A DNA stretch of 64,000 bases from Acidobacteriota bacterium (GTDB lineage: Bacteria > Acidobacteriota > Blastocatellia > Pyrinomonadales > Pyrinomonadaceae). The notes under the pieces are model-generated. The model did no database searches. It saw only the letters and a list, made by a program, of their open reading frames with translations, and was not told the DNA's origin. The stretch is taken from assembly GCA_003223935.1 (NCBI GenBank), contig QHXQ01000030.1, positions 26,410-90,409 of the forward strand, in the 5' to 3' direction. Positions 10,244 to 19,517 of the stretch are shown one piece after another. Both the position numbers and the translations under genes were made by a program. How positions within the stretch are numbered: position 1 is the first letter of the stretch; the number at the start of each line of letters is the position of its first letter.

Positions 10244-11992
10244 TTATTTTTCGAGATACATCTTCGCGGCCATCTTCGCCAACTTCCACATCTTGCGCCA
10301 GTCAATGCGCCCGTCCTCGTCGCGCCCCGTTAGTTTGTTGATGACGAGTTTGCGGAATTGTCTGCCCTCGCGCCGGAGCATGAACTCTTTGGCGTAGGGC
10401 TTGGCCGTGTCGAAGAAGCTGAAGCCGGGGTCGGTGATGATGCCGATGCCTTCGAGCGTCATCAGCGCGCGCATGATGTAGGTGAAGCGCGCGGGCAGAC
10501 GAAACGGATACTCGTACATTACTTCGGCCAGTTCATACGTCAACTCTTTGAAGTTCACTTCGCCGAGTTTCAGATTCAGATAGTGCTTGAACAGACCTTC
10601 GACCACCGGGCGCACCAGATCGGGATTGACGCCGGGCTTTAAGAAATCGAGATCGATCAAATCCTGCGCCAGCCCCGACACGTCGCGCTCGATGACATGG
10701 AAGAAGGCCGTGATCATCTGCGCTTGCAGGCGCGGCGTGATCTGGCCGGTCATGCCGAAGTCGAAGAAGGCTAGATGGCCTGTGTCCATCACGAGCAGGT
10801 TGCCGGGATGCGGGTCGGCGTGAAAGAAGCCGTCTTCAAGCAACTGCTTGAGGTATGTCCGCACGAGCAGCCGGTTGACTTTGACGGGCGAGATGCGGCG
10901 CGCTTTCAGGCCCTCAAGGTCTGTGACCTTCGTGCCGCGTATGAATTCGAGCGTGAGCACGTGGCGCGTCGTGTGCGACCAGTAGATGTGCGGGACGCGG
11001 ATGGGCCGCCAGTCTTTGAAGTTCCGGCGGAAGCGGTCGGCGTTGCGTCCTTCGTGGACGTAGTTCATCTCCTCGCGGATCGTCTCGGAGAATTCGCGCA
11101 GCATGCCTTCCCAATCGGCGTTCTCGGTGAAACTGGGAAAGCGCGAGAGCGCGCGGACGAGCCGGCGCAGGATGGCGATGTCGAAACTGATCTGCGCTTC
11201 GAGATTCGGGCGCTGAACTTTAACCGCGACCTCCGCGCCGTCGTGCAGACGCGCGCGATAGACCTGACCGAGCGACGCGGCCGCAATCGGCTCAGCGTCA
11301 ATCTCTGCGAAGGCTGCTTGCAGTGTGCGCCCAAGCTCCGCTTCGATGCGCGCGTAAGCTTCGCTCGTCGGATAGGGCGGCACTTGATCTTGCAGCGTCG
11401 CCAACTCTTTCACGTAAGCGAGCGGCAACAGGTCGCCGCGCGTGCCGAGGGCTTGACCGATCTTGATGAAGGTCGGCCCCAACTTGATCAGACTGCGCTT
11501 GAACCAAGCGCCCTGCCTTGCAAGCCGCGCCTCTTTGCGCTGCGATTCGTCTGCGCCGCGAAAGACGACGAAGCGTACGGTGCGGATCAGACGATCCAAC
11601 AAGCGCACCAACACATCACGTCGCCACGCGCGGAAGCGTGCGTTGCGGTCAAGCGTCCGCGCAGCTTCGCGCCCGCGCTCGCTCATGCGCCGGTTGTACT
11701 TGCTGCGCGCCTCGTAGTTTTCCAAGAACAGATAGAACGAGAGCAGCCACATCACACGCACGACCTGCAACGTGCGCCACCAGCCGCGCCAACCGATCCG
11801 CTCAAGCTCATGTGCGCTCTGTGCTGACGGCGCATCGTCCGCCGAGAGCAGATGCCCGTTGTCATTCGCTTGCACGTGCGGCTTGCGCGCGACCACAGCC
11901 AGAGCGGTCTGTTTGTGCCCGTTCCCGTTGTGCCGCGCGCCATTCGTCGGCACTAAAGAAGTCTGCTTTTGTTCGCTAATCGCCATCGTCAA
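10244..11992 (-). CDS. ABC1/AarF/UbiB-type atypical kinase
   Basis: Member of the UbiB/ADCK family, atypical kinases or ATPases linked to quinone biosynthesis and lipid homeostasis at the membrane. 582 residues from TTG 11992; an ATG two codons later (11986) is an equally good start, and neither has a clear ribosome-binding site. The family KxGQ motif is present ([20 protein letters not shown], about residues 178-197), followed by the alanine-rich loop [11 protein letters not shown], the lysine VAVKVQRP, the catalytic [10 protein letters not shown] and DFGMTGQ. The hydrophobic pair of helices often found at the C-terminus is missing; a hydrophobic stretch instead lies near residues 75-90. Confidence 0.9.
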   Translation of the reverse strand: MTMAISEQKQTSLVPTNGARHNGNGHKQTALAVVARKPHVQANDNGHLLSADDAPSAQSAHELERIGWRGWWRTLQVVRVMWLLSFYLFLENYEARSKYNRRMSERGREAARTLDRNARFRAWRRDVLVRLLDRLIRTVRFVVFRGADESQRKEARLARQGAWFKRSLIKLGPTFIKIGQALGTRGDLLPLAYVKELATLQDQVPPYPTSEAYARIEAELGRTLQAAFAEIDAEPIAAASLGQVYRARLHDGAEVAVKVQRPNLEAQISFDIAILRRLVRALSRFPSFTENADWEGMLREFSETIREEMNYVHEGRNADRFRRNFKDWRPIRVPHIYWSHTTRHVLTLEFIRGTKVTDLEGLKARRISPVKVNRLLVRTYLKQLLEDGFFHADPHPGNLLVMDTGHLAFFDFGMTGQITPRLQAQMITAFFHVIERDVSGLAQDLIDLDFLKPGVNPDLVRPVVEGLFKHYLNLKLGEVNFKELTYELAEVMYEYPFRLPARFTYIMRALMTLEGIGIITDPGFSFFDTAKPYAKEFMLRREGRQFRKLVINKLTGRDEDGRIDWRKMWKLAKMAAKMYLEK

Positions 11993-12144
11993 TCACAAGC
12001 TTAAATCAAACGCATCCCAAACCTATAACAGCAACGAAATTTTTAGGTTGCGAGTTGCAAGCCAACAACACAAAGTTAGATGCGTCAACCCTGCCCGTAG
12101 TACGAAGTCTGCGCTGGCAAAGAGAATTTAATCTTTGATGGGTT

Positions 12145-13098
12145 TCAAATCACCGCCAGCGAGCGGTGTACGCCGCGCCGCGTGAAGTAGCGGCGCGCGC
12201 GCGCTACGTCGTAATCAATCTGGCGCTGTAACTCCACGACTGAACCGAATTTCCGTTCGGCGCGCAGGCGATGGAGGAAGCGGACGCGCACCACGTCGCC
12301 GTAGAGGTTGCCCGTCCAGTCGAGCACGTAAGTCTCAATCGTCGGTTCGGCGTTGTGTTCAAACGTCGGGCGCGCGCCGATGTTGGTGATGCTGCGCCGC
12401 CACGCGCCTTCAATGAGCGTCGCCGTGACATAGACGCCGCCGGCAGGGATGACGCGATTTTGCGGGTGCAGGTTCGCGGTCGGAAACCCGATTGTGCGCC
12501 CGCGTTCGTGCCCGCGCACGACGCGCCCCTCGACGCCGTAAGGTCGGCCCAACATGCGCCGCGCGAGATTGATGCGCCCTTGCAACAGCAATTCGCGTAT
12601 CCGGCTCGAACTGATCCGCTGTCCGTGCAACTGCACTTCCGGCACTTCATCAGCGTGAAACCCAAGCTGCGCGCTCATGCGCCGCAACAACTCTATGTTG
12701 CCTTCGCGCTGATAACCGAACGCGAAGCCGCGCCCCAAGTAAACCTCGCGCGCTTGCAGACGCTCATGCACCATGTCGCGCAGAAACTCTTCGGCGCGTA
12801 TGTGCGCAAACGCCTTTGTGAAGCGCACGACGATGGTCTGCTCAATGCCGAGCACGCCGAAGGCTTCGATCTTCTGATCGAACGTCTGCAACAAAGGCGG
12901 CGCAGACTCCGGATGCAGCACTGCGCGCGGATGCGGATCGAACGTAATCACGGTCGGCACAGCGCCGCACACACGCGCCCGCTCAACCACCGTCCGCATG
13001 ATCAACTGATGCCCAAGATGCAAGCCATCGAACACGCCCAACGTCAACACCGTCGGGCGCGCGATCTCCGCGTTGTCTGTGCCGTGAAAGAGCCGCAT
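12145..13098 (-). CDS. ribF: Bifunctional riboflavin kinase / FAD synthetase
   Basis: Converts riboflavin to FMN and FMN to FAD in the cytoplasm. 317 residues, normal length. The N-terminal FAD synthetase domain has the nucleotidyltransferase motif GVFDGLHLGHQ (residues 22-32) and SSSRIRELL. The C-terminal flavokinase domain has GVEGRVVRGHERGRTIGFPT and PTFEHNAEPTIETYVLD. It starts at ATG 13098, 50 bp downstream of the MBL hydrolase stop on the same strand, so the two may be co-transcribed. Confidence 0.95.
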   Translation of the reverse strand: MRLFHGTDNAEIARPTVLTLGVFDGLHLGHQLIMRTVVERARVCGAVPTVITFDPHPRAVLHPESAPPLLQTFDQKIEAFGVLGIEQTIVVRFTKAFAHIRAEEFLRDMVHERLQAREVYLGRGFAFGYQREGNIELLRRMSAQLGFHADEVPEVQLHGQRISSSRIRELLLQGRINLARRMLGRPYGVEGRVVRGHERGRTIGFPTANLHPQNRVIPAGGVYVTATLIEGAWRRSITNIGARPTFEHNAEPTIETYVLDWTGNLYGDVVRVRFLHRLRAERKFGSVVELQRQIDYDVARARRYFTRRGVHRSLAVI

Positions 13099-13148
13099 AA
13101 AAGCAGAGGTCAGAGGTTAGTATCTGTGCTTTTACTGATCTCTAACCT

Positions 13149-13913
13149 CTATGCTGTTATCTCCAGTCCATCGTAGCCCCACTCGACGCCGTCGGGGAGC
13201 AGCCGCGAGTCGCGTGCGTGTTTGATGTCGTGCGCGATGTGCGTCAGGTAGGCGCGGCGCGGTTTGAGTTCGGCGATGTACGCGAGCGCGCGCTCTAGCC
13301 AGAGATGCGTCGGATGCGGCTTGATGCGCAGACAGTCGAGGACGAGCACGTCTAGGTCGCGCAAAGATTTCATTGCGGCGGGCGGAATCTCGCTCAGGTC
13401 GGTCGCGTAGGCGAAGTCGTTGAAGCGGTAAGCGATGACGGGCAGACGGCCGTGGATGACTTCGAGCGGGGTGACGAGCAAGTTGCGACTGAGCGAAAAG
13501 GGCGCGCCCGCGACGACCGTGTGTGCGATGACCTGCGGCAGGCCGCCACCGAAGTAGGTCGGCTCGAAGACGTATTTGAAGATGCGCCGGATGTCCACCC
13601 ACGCGCGTTCATTGGCATAGACGCCGAGCGCGCCGTGCCGGAAGTTCAAGGGGCGTATGTCGTCGAGACCGAAGATATGATCGGCGTGACAGTGTGTGAC
13701 GAGCACCGCGTCGAGCCACTTCAACCTGTGGCGCAGCGCCTGTTGCCGAAAATCCGACGAAGTATCCACGAGCACCGTCTGCCCGTCGTGCTCGACGAGC
13801 ACGGAGACGCGCAGACGCTTATCGCGCGGATCATCCGACTGACACGTCTCGCACTCGCAGCCGATGGATGGCACGCCCGTCGAAGTGCCTGTGCCAAGCA
13901 AAGTAAGTTTCAT
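13149..13913 (-). CDS. MBL-fold hydrolase, PhnP-like
   Basis: Metallo-beta-lactamase-fold phosphodiesterase-type hydrolase, 254 residues. It opens with the PhnP-type sequence LTLLGTGTSTGVPSIGCEC; the two cysteines (C-E-C-x-x-C) could bind a structural metal as in PhnP. The metal site THCHADHIFGLDDI is complete, and an aspartate (LVLDCL) and histidine (THIAHD) follow in the expected order. No phosphonate genes lie nearby, so a cyclic-phosphate or other phosphodiester substrate is possible but unknown. The ATG at 13913 follows a purine-rich stretch. Confidence 0.85.
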   Translation of the reverse strand: MKLTLLGTGTSTGVPSIGCECETCQSDDPRDKRLRVSVLVEHDGQTVLVDTSSDFRQQALRHRLKWLDAVLVTHCHADHIFGLDDIRPLNFRHGALGVYANERAWVDIRRIFKYVFEPTYFGGGLPQVIAHTVVAGAPFSLSRNLLVTPLEVIHGRLPVIAYRFNDFAYATDLSEIPPAAMKSLRDLDVLVLDCLRIKPHPTHLWLERALAYIAELKPRRAYLTHIAHDIKHARDSRLLPDGVEWGYDGLEITA

Positions 13914-13923
13914 AAAGGAAGCT

Positions 13924-13990
13924 CAAAGTTTAAGGTTCAAGGTTCAAAGTTCAAGCCCAGCAAACTTTGAACCTTGAACCTTAAACTTTG
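13924..13990. repeat. Perfect 28-bp inverted repeat of 7-bp units (TTCAAGG type)
   Basis: Arms 13924-13951 and 13963-13990 are exact reverse complements separated by 11 bp. Each arm is a run of 7-bp units such as TTCAAGG, TTCAAAG, TTTAAGG. It separates two minus-strand genes (DUF1844 upstream, MBL hydrolase downstream). Confidence 0.88.
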
Positions 13991-14000
13991 AACCTTGAAC

Positions 14001-14564
14001 TCACCTCCCGCCGGTGATGTCGCCGCCGGTGAAGCCGCGCGGGCGCGTCTGCGGGCGCGTGCCGACGAGCGAGACGTACTGCATGCGCAGTTCGGCGAGC
14101 AGCCCTTCGATAATCTGTTGCTCTTGCGCGCTCAGGTTGCCGCGCGTCTTCTGTTCGATGGTGGCGAGCAGGTCTATGCAATGCTTGGCGAGCGGCAGAT
14201 CGACCTCGCCTGCGGGCAGACCCGGATGCTCGGTCATGCCGAGCGCGGCGGCCGCAGGCGACGCGATGAACATGACGAGATTGGCGAACGGCGTCGGATC
14301 ACCGCCGGCCGTTTCAGCTTCACGTGCAGACGCAGACGGCGCACGCTCTGTCGTCGCTTCGTGGTCGGCGCGCGGGCGCTCGCGTTGTGTGTCGGCGTCG
14401 CTGGCTGCGCTTGCGGCTGCTGGCGCTGTTGCGTTCGCACCTGCTTGCGCTTCGGTCTCGGCCGCTGGCGGCGTCTCCTCTTCGCGCTCGATCTGGCGCG
14501 GCGTGCCGTCTGCGTTGAACAAGCGGCGGTCTGTGACTTTGAAAGTTGGCTTCTCTTCGCTCAT
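14001..14564 (-). CDS. DUF1844 domain protein
   Basis: Soluble protein of unknown function, 187 residues. Residues 1-100 are a charged, low-complexity, probably disordered region rich in A, E, T and R. The C-terminal 75 residues (FANLVMFIASPAAAALGM, then LPLAKHCIDLLATIEQKT) carry the DUF1844 signature, a short helical domain frequent in Acidobacteriota and Deltaproteobacteria-type genomes. The start ATG at 14564 is the first in frame. No catalytic residues are apparent. Confidence 0.82.
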   Translation of the reverse strand: MSEEKPTFKVTDRRLFNADGTPRQIEREEETPPAAETEAQAGANATAPAAASAASDADTQRERPRADHEATTERAPSASAREAETAGGDPTPFANLVMFIASPAAAALGMTEHPGLPAGEVDLPLAKHCIDLLATIEQKTRGNLSAQEQQIIEGLLAELRMQYVSLVGTRPQTRPRGFTGGDITGGR

Positions 14565-14689
14565 CGGTTTTCACGCAGACACGACAACGACCGAGAGGGC
14601 CGCGCCGGTCAATCATTCATTCGCATCAGTTGTTTGCTGAACGGCCACGATGGTAGCACCTGCGCGCACGCCGTCGCAAGAATGGCAGA

Positions 14690-14830
14690 GTTTCGGGTTC
14701 CGGGTTTCGAGTTCCGAGTTGTTCTACCAGCGCGGCCCACTTGGAACATACCGGCTTAGGTTTTAGACTTAGCCAAAGCAATTAAACTTTGTGGCTTCAA
14801 CTCGGAACTCGGAACTTTGAACCCGGAACT
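14690..14830. repeat. Imperfect inverted repeat of 7-bp units (AACTCGG type)
   Basis: Arms of about 31 bp (14690-14720 and 14799-14830) are mostly complementary. Both consist of 7-bp units (GGGTTCC, GAGTTCC; AACTCGG, AACTTTG, AACCCGG). They flank a 78-bp spacer in the promoter region of mazG, with the right arm ending three bases before its ATG, so it could influence translation. Confidence 0.75.
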
Positions 14831-14832
14831 AA

Positions 14833-15774
14833 ATGCTTATGCCCGCATCATTCAACGATCTGGTCGCACTGATGGCGCGTCTTCGGCGCGCACCCGACGG
14901 CTGCCCTTGGGATCGCGAGCAGACCTACGCCACGCTCGCGCCGATGCTCTTGGAAGAGGCTTACGAAGCTTTCGAGGCCGTCGAAGAAGCGCGTGAAGGT
15001 CGCCCGGAAGAGTTGCGCGACGAACTTGGCGACCTGCTCTTTCAGATCATCTTCTACGCGCAAGTCGCCGCAGAGCGCGGCGAGTTTACGATTGCAGATG
15101 TGGTTGATGGCATCCACACCAAGATGGTGCGTCGCCACCCGCACGTCTTCGGCAACGAGACGGCGCAGGATGCGGCGGAAGTCCTGCGCAACTGGGAAGC
15201 GATCAAAGCGGCCGAGAAAAAGGCGGCCGGCAAGACAGACGAAGAGGAAGAGACTGCGCTCCTCGACGGCGTCTCTTCACGCGCGCCCGCGCTCATGGAA
15301 GCGCATCAGATCACAACCAAAGCCGCGCGCGTCGGCTTCGACTGGCAACGCCTCGAAGACATCTTCGATAAGCTCCACGAAGAGATTGACGAACTAAAGG
15401 CCGCGATCAAAGAACGCGACGAACGCCAACAGGCGCGCGCCGCAGACGATCAATCAGCCCGCGCCGACGAGCAATCAACCGGCGCAACGAGCGAACAACG
15501 CGCACGTGAAGCGCCCGCGCGGCCTATTTCTGATGAAGAGGCCGAACACGAGCGCGTCCGCGAAGAGTTGGGCGACCTACTCTTCGCCGTCACCAACATT
15601 GCGCGCCACCTCAGCGTCGAACCCGAAGCCGCGTTGAAGTTAACCAACCGCAAATTCCGCCGCCGCTTCCGCCACATCGAACAAGGACTCAAAGCGCGCG
15701 GGCGCACACTTGATCAAGCGACACTCGATGAGATGGAAGAACTCTGGCAGGAAGCGAAAGGTGCGCGTGGTTGA
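14833..15774 (+). CDS. mazG: Nucleoside triphosphate pyrophosphohydrolase MazG
   Basis: Hydrolyses NTPs/dNTPs to NMP and pyrophosphate, a house-cleaning and stringent-response-linked enzyme. 313 residues, two MazG domains. The first has [20 protein letters not shown] and the metal-binding [17 protein letters not shown]; the second repeats [18 protein letters not shown]. Between them, residues about 190-235 are a charged insert rich in A, R, Q, D and E not found in E. coli MazG. Start: ATG 14833; a second ATG two codons on is also possible. The inverted repeat of 7-bp units ends directly upstream, leaving no obvious ribosome-binding site. Confidence 0.93.
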   Translation: MLMPASFNDLVALMARLRRAPDGCPWDREQTYATLAPMLLEEAYEAFEAVEEAREGRPEELRDELGDLLFQIIFYAQVAAERGEFTIADVVDGIHTKMVRRHPHVFGNETAQDAAEVLRNWEAIKAAEKKAAGKTDEEEETALLDGVSSRAPALMEAHQITTKAARVGFDWQRLEDIFDKLHEEIDELKAAIKERDERQQARAADDQSARADEQSTGATSEQRAREAPARPISDEEAEHERVREELGDLLFAVTNIARHLSVEPEAALKLTNRKFRRRFRHIEQGLKARGRTLDQATLDEMEELWQEAKGARG

Positions 15775-15838
15775 AGCGAGGGCTAAGACGCTCATGCTAC
15801 CGCTTGCGTCTTGTAAGCTAGACTTCTAAGATGAGTTT

Positions 15839-16190
15839 ATGCCGACGGTGTTGCGTGTAGGCCGCTTTCGCTTCTTCTTTTTCAGCAACGAGAGTCAAGA
15901 GCCGCCGCACATACATGTCAAGGCAGCGGAGAACGAAGCGAAGTTCTGGCTCGAACCAGCCTTGCACATTTATTCAAGAAAGTCTGCATGAGGACTGCAT
16001 AATTGAATAGTCCAAGCCATTTATGCATTACTTTCCGAATACTTGTGCAAGTCTGCTCGAACCCATCAGCTTGGCTTTCAATTACGGGTTCAGGGGATGC
16101 GAGCTAAGCGAAATCGCAGAGCTTGTCAGGCAACACCGGGCGCAATTTTTGGAGGCTTGGAATGAGCACTTTGGCGAAGAACAATCGTAA
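15839..16190 (+). pseudogene. DUF4160 gene split by a MITE-like insertion
   Basis: The 5' part (15839-15956) encodes MPTVLRVGRFRFFFFSNES...PPHIHVKAAENEAKFWLEP, the start of a DUF4160 protein. The frame then enters a 99-bp inserted element and stops at 15989-15991 after 50 codons. The missing 3' half resumes at 16056 (LEPISLAFNYGF, then EAWNEHFG) and ends at TAA 16188-16190, overlapping the DUF2442 start by 29 bp. Removing the element and one 7-bp target copy restores one frame of the usual DUF4160 length (about 80-85 residues). DUF4160 and DUF2442 are commonly adjacent and have been proposed as a toxin-antitoxin-like pair; here the first member is broken. Confidence 0.85.
15957..16055. mobile_element. 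99-bp MITE-like element with 19-bp terminal inverted repeats
   Basis: The ends 15957-15975 and 16037-16055 are inverted repeats of 19 bp with three mismatches (CAGACTTGCACAAGTATTC, compared with the left end). They are bracketed by the direct repeat CTCGAAC at 15950-15956 and 16056-16062, a 7-bp target-site duplication. The interior is AT-rich and non-coding and carries stops in the interrupted DUF4160 frame. The element is too short for a transposase, so it would have moved in trans. Confidence 0.85.
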
Positions 16191-16449
16191 CGCGGCGCGG
16201 GCCTATGTGCCGACCTCTGCCCTCGCCAAGTCGGTCGAGTTTGACGACGAGATGATGCGCGTTCATCTCACCGACGGGCGCATCGTCAGCGTGCCGCTCA
16301 TCTGGTTTCCACTGTTAAGCGACGCGACGCCGGAGCAACGCGCGCACTATGAGATCGGCGGCGGCGGCACGAGCCTGCACTGGCCCGATATAGATGAAGA
16401 CATATCCGTCGCCGGTCTAATGGCGGGCGCGGACTGGCAGTCAATGTAA
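16162..16449 (+). CDS. DUF2442 domain protein
   Basis: Small soluble protein, 95 residues, partner of the broken DUF4160 gene. It has the DUF2442 core (VEFDDEMMRVHLTDGRIVSVPLIWFPLL) and the tail LHWPDIDEDISVAGLM. The start is ATG 16162, set by GGAGG at 16151-16155; an in-frame upstream start at 16123 has no such site and would run further into DUF4160. Function is unproven; the family is proposed to be an antitoxin or DNA-binding component. With DUF4160 disrupted, this copy may be functionally orphaned. Confidence 0.88.
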   Translation: MSTLAKNNRNAARAYVPTSALAKSVEFDDEMMRVHLTDGRIVSVPLIWFPLLSDATPEQRAHYEIGGGGTSLHWPDIDEDISVAGLMAGADWQSM

Positions 16450-16506
16450 CTTCTTATCCGCTCCGCGCGCTGCGCTCACGCGCTTTTTAGGCTAAATGGT
16501 CAAAGG

Positions 16507-18423
16507 CTACGTCCGCACAACCGCCACGACACGAAAACCGATGACGACGTTGCGGAGGTCTGGGGTGTCCCAGTTGCGGTCGGCAGAGCGGAGGTTAAAA
16601 GCGAGGCCGTTGAGCCACGAGCCGCCGCGCAGCATCCGGTACTTCTGCTCCCCGCCACTTAGCCATGCGCTCCCGTCCGTCGGTGCGCCTGCATAAGAGC
16701 CGTGATACCAGTCCTGACACCACTCCCACACATTACCATGCATGTCAAATAAGCCGAACGCGTTCGGCTGAAAACTCCCAACGGGTCTTGTCTGGCGATA
16801 GACGCCCTTCGCCGCCCCGCCATACGGATAGTCGCCGTCGAAGTTCGCCTGCTCTGAACTCAGGGAGTCGCCGAAGGCGAACGCCGTCGTTGTTCCTGCC
16901 CGCGCCGCATATTCCCACTCTGCCTCCGTCGGCAGCCGGTACGTGTAGCCGTCGTTCTGCGCATTCAGCTTGGCGATAAACGAGACAGCATCATCCCACG
17001 ACACCTGCTCCACCGGACAGTTGTCGCAGCCCTTGAAGTTCGACGGGTTATTGCCCATCACCGCCTGCCACTGCGCCTGCGTTACCTCGTACTTGCCTAT
17101 GTAGAAACCATCAGCAATCGTCACCCGATGCACCGGCTTCTCGTCGCTGCCGCCGTTTTCCGACCCCATCATGAAGCTGCCCGCCGGTATCCACACGAAC
17201 TCGATGCCCGCACGACTCTGCATCTGCTGTGATCGCCCGGCCGGTCGCGCTGTGCTCGTCGTGTTGCCGACTGTGTTGCCCGGCGTGCTCGTCGGTGCGG
17301 GCTTCGTTGCGCTCGTCAATGCCGCCATGCGTCGGCGCGCGATGCTGGCGAATTGTCCGTTAGGATACTTCGCCAAGTAGTCCTTGAAGTCCTCCGCGTC
17401 GGTGCTGTTCTGGATCGAGTTCCAGTAGCTCAACTCGAAGGCGGCCGGGTCAACCGTTGGCGCGGGCAGCGTGGGCGATAAGAGCGTCGGATTGCTTGTG
17501 GCGATGGCCGGCGGCGTGGGCGCTTTCGGCAGCATGAAGACAAAGTCGCCTTTGTCGAGATTCGGATTTCTGATCTTGCCGTACTGCGGGTGCTGCGCGT
17601 TGCGCGTGTAGTTGACCACGCGGTCTTGCAGGAAGTCGCCCAACTCGCTGCCCGTCACGTAGCCGTCATGGTTCGCGTCCGCCTCGCCTTCGATGGCGGC
17701 GATGAACTGCTCGCGGAAGATGCTGCGGTCGGGCACGGTCTCATCGGCACTGCCTGAAGTGATGAACTGGCGGACTGGACGCGAAGTCTTGTAGCCGATG
17801 TTGTCGGGCACGGCGCGTGAGAGCGCGAAGAGTGAACCGGAGAAGCAGGAGTCGAAGAGAAAGAGCGCGTGCTTGGCTTGAATGCGCCGGGCATAGAGTT
17901 CCATCTGCTGCATGTCCATCGCCTTATCCATGAAGCCGCTCAGGTCGCGGTTCGGGTTGGGCGCGTCCACAGGCACGATGTAGCCCATCTCTTCGCCGTA
18001 TGATTGTTTGATCGTGTGTCCATGCCCGGCGAAGTAGAAGAGCAGACGATTCTCGACGTTCATGCCGTATTGCGAGATGAAGTTGCGGAAGGCTTCGTCA
18101 AGCTGCGCGCCCGTCCGATTCGGCAATACGATGACTTGAAAGCCTTGCTTCACAAGTGCGACGCGCACCGCTTCGATGTCCGCCGGGACGCCGGGCAGTT
18201 TGGGCCAACCGTTCGTGTATTCGCTCTCGCCGATCAGGAGCGCGTAGCTCTTGTCATAAAGTTTGACGACGCGCCCGTCTTCGGTCTTGATGTCAATCTC
18301 TGCGCGCAGACCGCGCCCGTCATCCTGTTGCGCTGTCACGGTCGGCAGCGACGAGAGCAGCAGTGCAGAGATCAGCGCGAGGATGACGAACAGAAGATGC
18401 GCACGGGGGATGCTGGTTTTCAT
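16507..18423 (-). CDS. Secreted metacaspase-like peptidase with SUMF1/FGE-type domain
   Basis: Modular exported protein, 638 residues. A signal peptide (residues 8-31, ...TVTA-QQ) is followed by a caspase-like C14 domain (about 50-290) with catalytic histidine in YFAGHGH and cysteine in DSCFSG. An EF-hand-like loop DANHDGYVTGSE lies near 245-256 and may bind calcium. After a proline-rich linker a SUMF1/formylglycine-enzyme fold begins at IEFVWIPAGSFMMGS and ends at GFRVVAVV, with HGNVWEWCQDW and LRGGSW. The start ATG 18423 begins a proper signal peptide; the frame is open to 18576 but lacks one there. Such proteins are often conflict- or signalling-related effectors, but no partner is seen. 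Confidence 0.88.
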   Translation of the reverse strand: MKTSIPRAHLLFVILALISALLLSSLPTVTAQQDDGRGLRAEIDIKTEDGRVVKLYDKSYALLIGESEYTNGWPKLPGVPADIEAVRVALVKQGFQVIVLPNRTGAQLDEAFRNFISQYGMNVENRLLFYFAGHGHTIKQSYGEEMGYIVPVDAPNPNRDLSGFMDKAMDMQQMELYARRIQAKHALFLFDSCFSGSLFALSRAVPDNIGYKTSRPVRQFITSGSADETVPDRSIFREQFIAAIEGEADANHDGYVTGSELGDFLQDRVVNYTRNAQHPQYGKIRNPNLDKGDFVFMLPKAPTPPAIATSNPTLLSPTLPAPTVDPAAFELSYWNSIQNSTDAEDFKDYLAKYPNGQFASIARRRMAALTSATKPAPTSTPGNTVGNTTSTARPAGRSQQMQSRAGIEFVWIPAGSFMMGSENGGSDEKPVHRVTIADGFYIGKYEVTQAQWQAVMGNNPSNFKGCDNCPVEQVSWDDAVSFIAKLNAQNDGYTYRLPTEAEWEYAARAGTTTAFAFGDSLSSEQANFDGDYPYGGAAKGVYRQTRPVGSFQPNAFGLFDMHGNVWEWCQDWYHGSYAGAPTDGSAWLSGGEQKYRMLRGGSWLNGLAFNLRSADRNWDTPDLRNVVIGFRVVAVVRT

Positions 18424-18638
18424 AAGACTTACCTGACGCGGTTTCGGATGAAGATACGAACGCGAGCTTGTGACGGGATGCCTTGAACAAGCGGCGCAGG
18501 AACGGGATGACGCGGGCGAAAGTAACTCACGCTCGTAACAGATGTCAATTATCTTGCTGCGCTGTCGGCAGGGCATAAGACGGACGTGGCAAGCGCCGGC
18601 CCGTAAATGTTAAGATGGCTCGCGACGGAGGTTTTAAC

Positions 18639-18668
18639 TTGTCACCTGTCACCTATCACTCGTCACTG
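18639..18668. repeat. Run of four 7-bp units (TTGTCAC type)
   Basis: Units TTGTCAC, CTGTCAC, CTATCAC, TCGTCAC follow each other head to tail just before the ribosome-binding site of the zinc-ribbon gene. Only one arm is present, so no hairpin forms here. The same unit builds hairpins at 19.4, 41.4 and 51.2 kb. Confidence 0.8.
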
Positions 18669-18686
18669 TTTTAGGAGGTTCGTTCG

Positions 18687-19382
18687 ATGGCGCTTATACA
18701 GTTTGTGCAAAATTATGAAGACCTATCCACAGACCGTGGGTTTCAGTTCAAGTTCTATTGCGACAAGTGCGGCAATGGTTACATGACGCGCTTTCAGGCT
18801 TCGACGCTAGGCACGGCCGGGTCGCTCCTGCGGGCGGCGGGCGATCTCTTTGGCGGCTGGGCGAGTTCGGCCGGCAACTCGGCTTATGAGTTGCAGCGCA
18901 CGGTCGGCAGCAAGGCGCATGATGATGCTTTGGCGGCGGCGGTGGCTGAGGGCAAGGAGCATTTTCATCAGTGCTCGCGTTGCGGGCGTTGGGTCTGTCC
19001 CGAAGTTTGTTGGAACGCGAACGTCGGGCAGTGTGAAGGCTGCGCGCCAAACTTTCAAGAGGAACTCGCAGCCTCGCACGCCAACGCGAAGACGGAAGCG
19101 GCCCGCCAGCAAATCTACGAGCGCGCCCAACAGACCGACTACGCCTCGAAGCTGGACATGAGCGCGGATGCTTACGTCAGCGCAGAGTCGCAAGCACAGA
19201 CAGACGACGCGCGCGCGGCGACCAGGCCGCTTTGCGCGAACTGCGGCACGATGGTGGGCAAGGCGAAGTTCTGTCCCGAATGCGGCACGCCGACGAAGCC
19301 TGCGAAGTTGACCTGCTCGGCCTGCGGCCATCAACCTGAAGGCACGCCGAAGTTCTGTCCTGAGTGCGGGACGAAGATGTAA
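18687..19382 (+). CDS. Multi-zinc-ribbon protein
   Basis: Cytoplasmic protein of unknown function, 231 residues, with at least four CxxC-type metal sites. These are YCDKCG (residues 28-33), QCSRCGRWVCPEVC (about 94-107) with CEGC after it, LCANCG/KFCPECG (about 182-200) and TCSACG/KFCPECG (about 211-227). The last two are classic double zinc ribbons. A glycine- and alanine-rich stretch (residues 45-75) lies between the first knuckles. The start is ATG 18687 with AGGAGG about 8 bp upstream. It ends in a strong hairpin terminator. Confidence 0.85.
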   Translation: MALIQFVQNYEDLSTDRGFQFKFYCDKCGNGYMTRFQASTLGTAGSLLRAAGDLFGGWASSAGNSAYELQRTVGSKAHDDALAAAVAEGKEHFHQCSRCGRWVCPEVCWNANVGQCEGCAPNFQEELAASHANAKTEAARQQIYERAQQTDYASKLDMSADAYVSAESQAQTDDARAATRPLCANCGTMVGKAKFCPECGTPTKPAKLTCSACGHQPEGTPKFCPECGTKM

Positions 19383-19455
19383 AAACAGTGACGAGGGACA
19401 AGTGACGAGTTAAAAACTTGCGCTTGCTCGTCACTTGTCCCTCGTCACTGTTTTT
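19381..19455. repeat. Perfect 28-bp inverted repeat of 7-bp units (GTGACGA type), terminator
   Basis: Arms 19381-19408 and 19428-19455 are exact reverse complements, made of units AGTGACG, AGGGACA, AGTGACG. The right arm ends in TTTTT, so on the + strand it is a good intrinsic terminator for the zinc-ribbon gene, whose stop codon overlaps the first base pairs of the stem. Confidence 0.88.
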
Positions 19456-19517
19456 AACAAAGCGGGCCGGTGAATAGTTCACCGGCCCGCTTTCTTGGTT
19501 TGCGTCTCGAGCTGCGC

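Noticed and set aside
10775..11827. 350-residue open frame on the + strand opposite the UbiB gene
   Set aside because: Antisense shadow caused by GC-rich codon bias; the minus-strand protein has all family motifs.
12271..13176. 301-residue open frame opposite ribF
   Set aside because: Antisense shadow; RibF motifs are intact on the other strand.
16507..17100. SUMF1-type C-terminus as target of a diversity-generating retroelement
   Set aside because: The fold is a known target type, but no reverse transcriptase or template repeat lies in the window and the tail has no adenine-rich hypervariable block.
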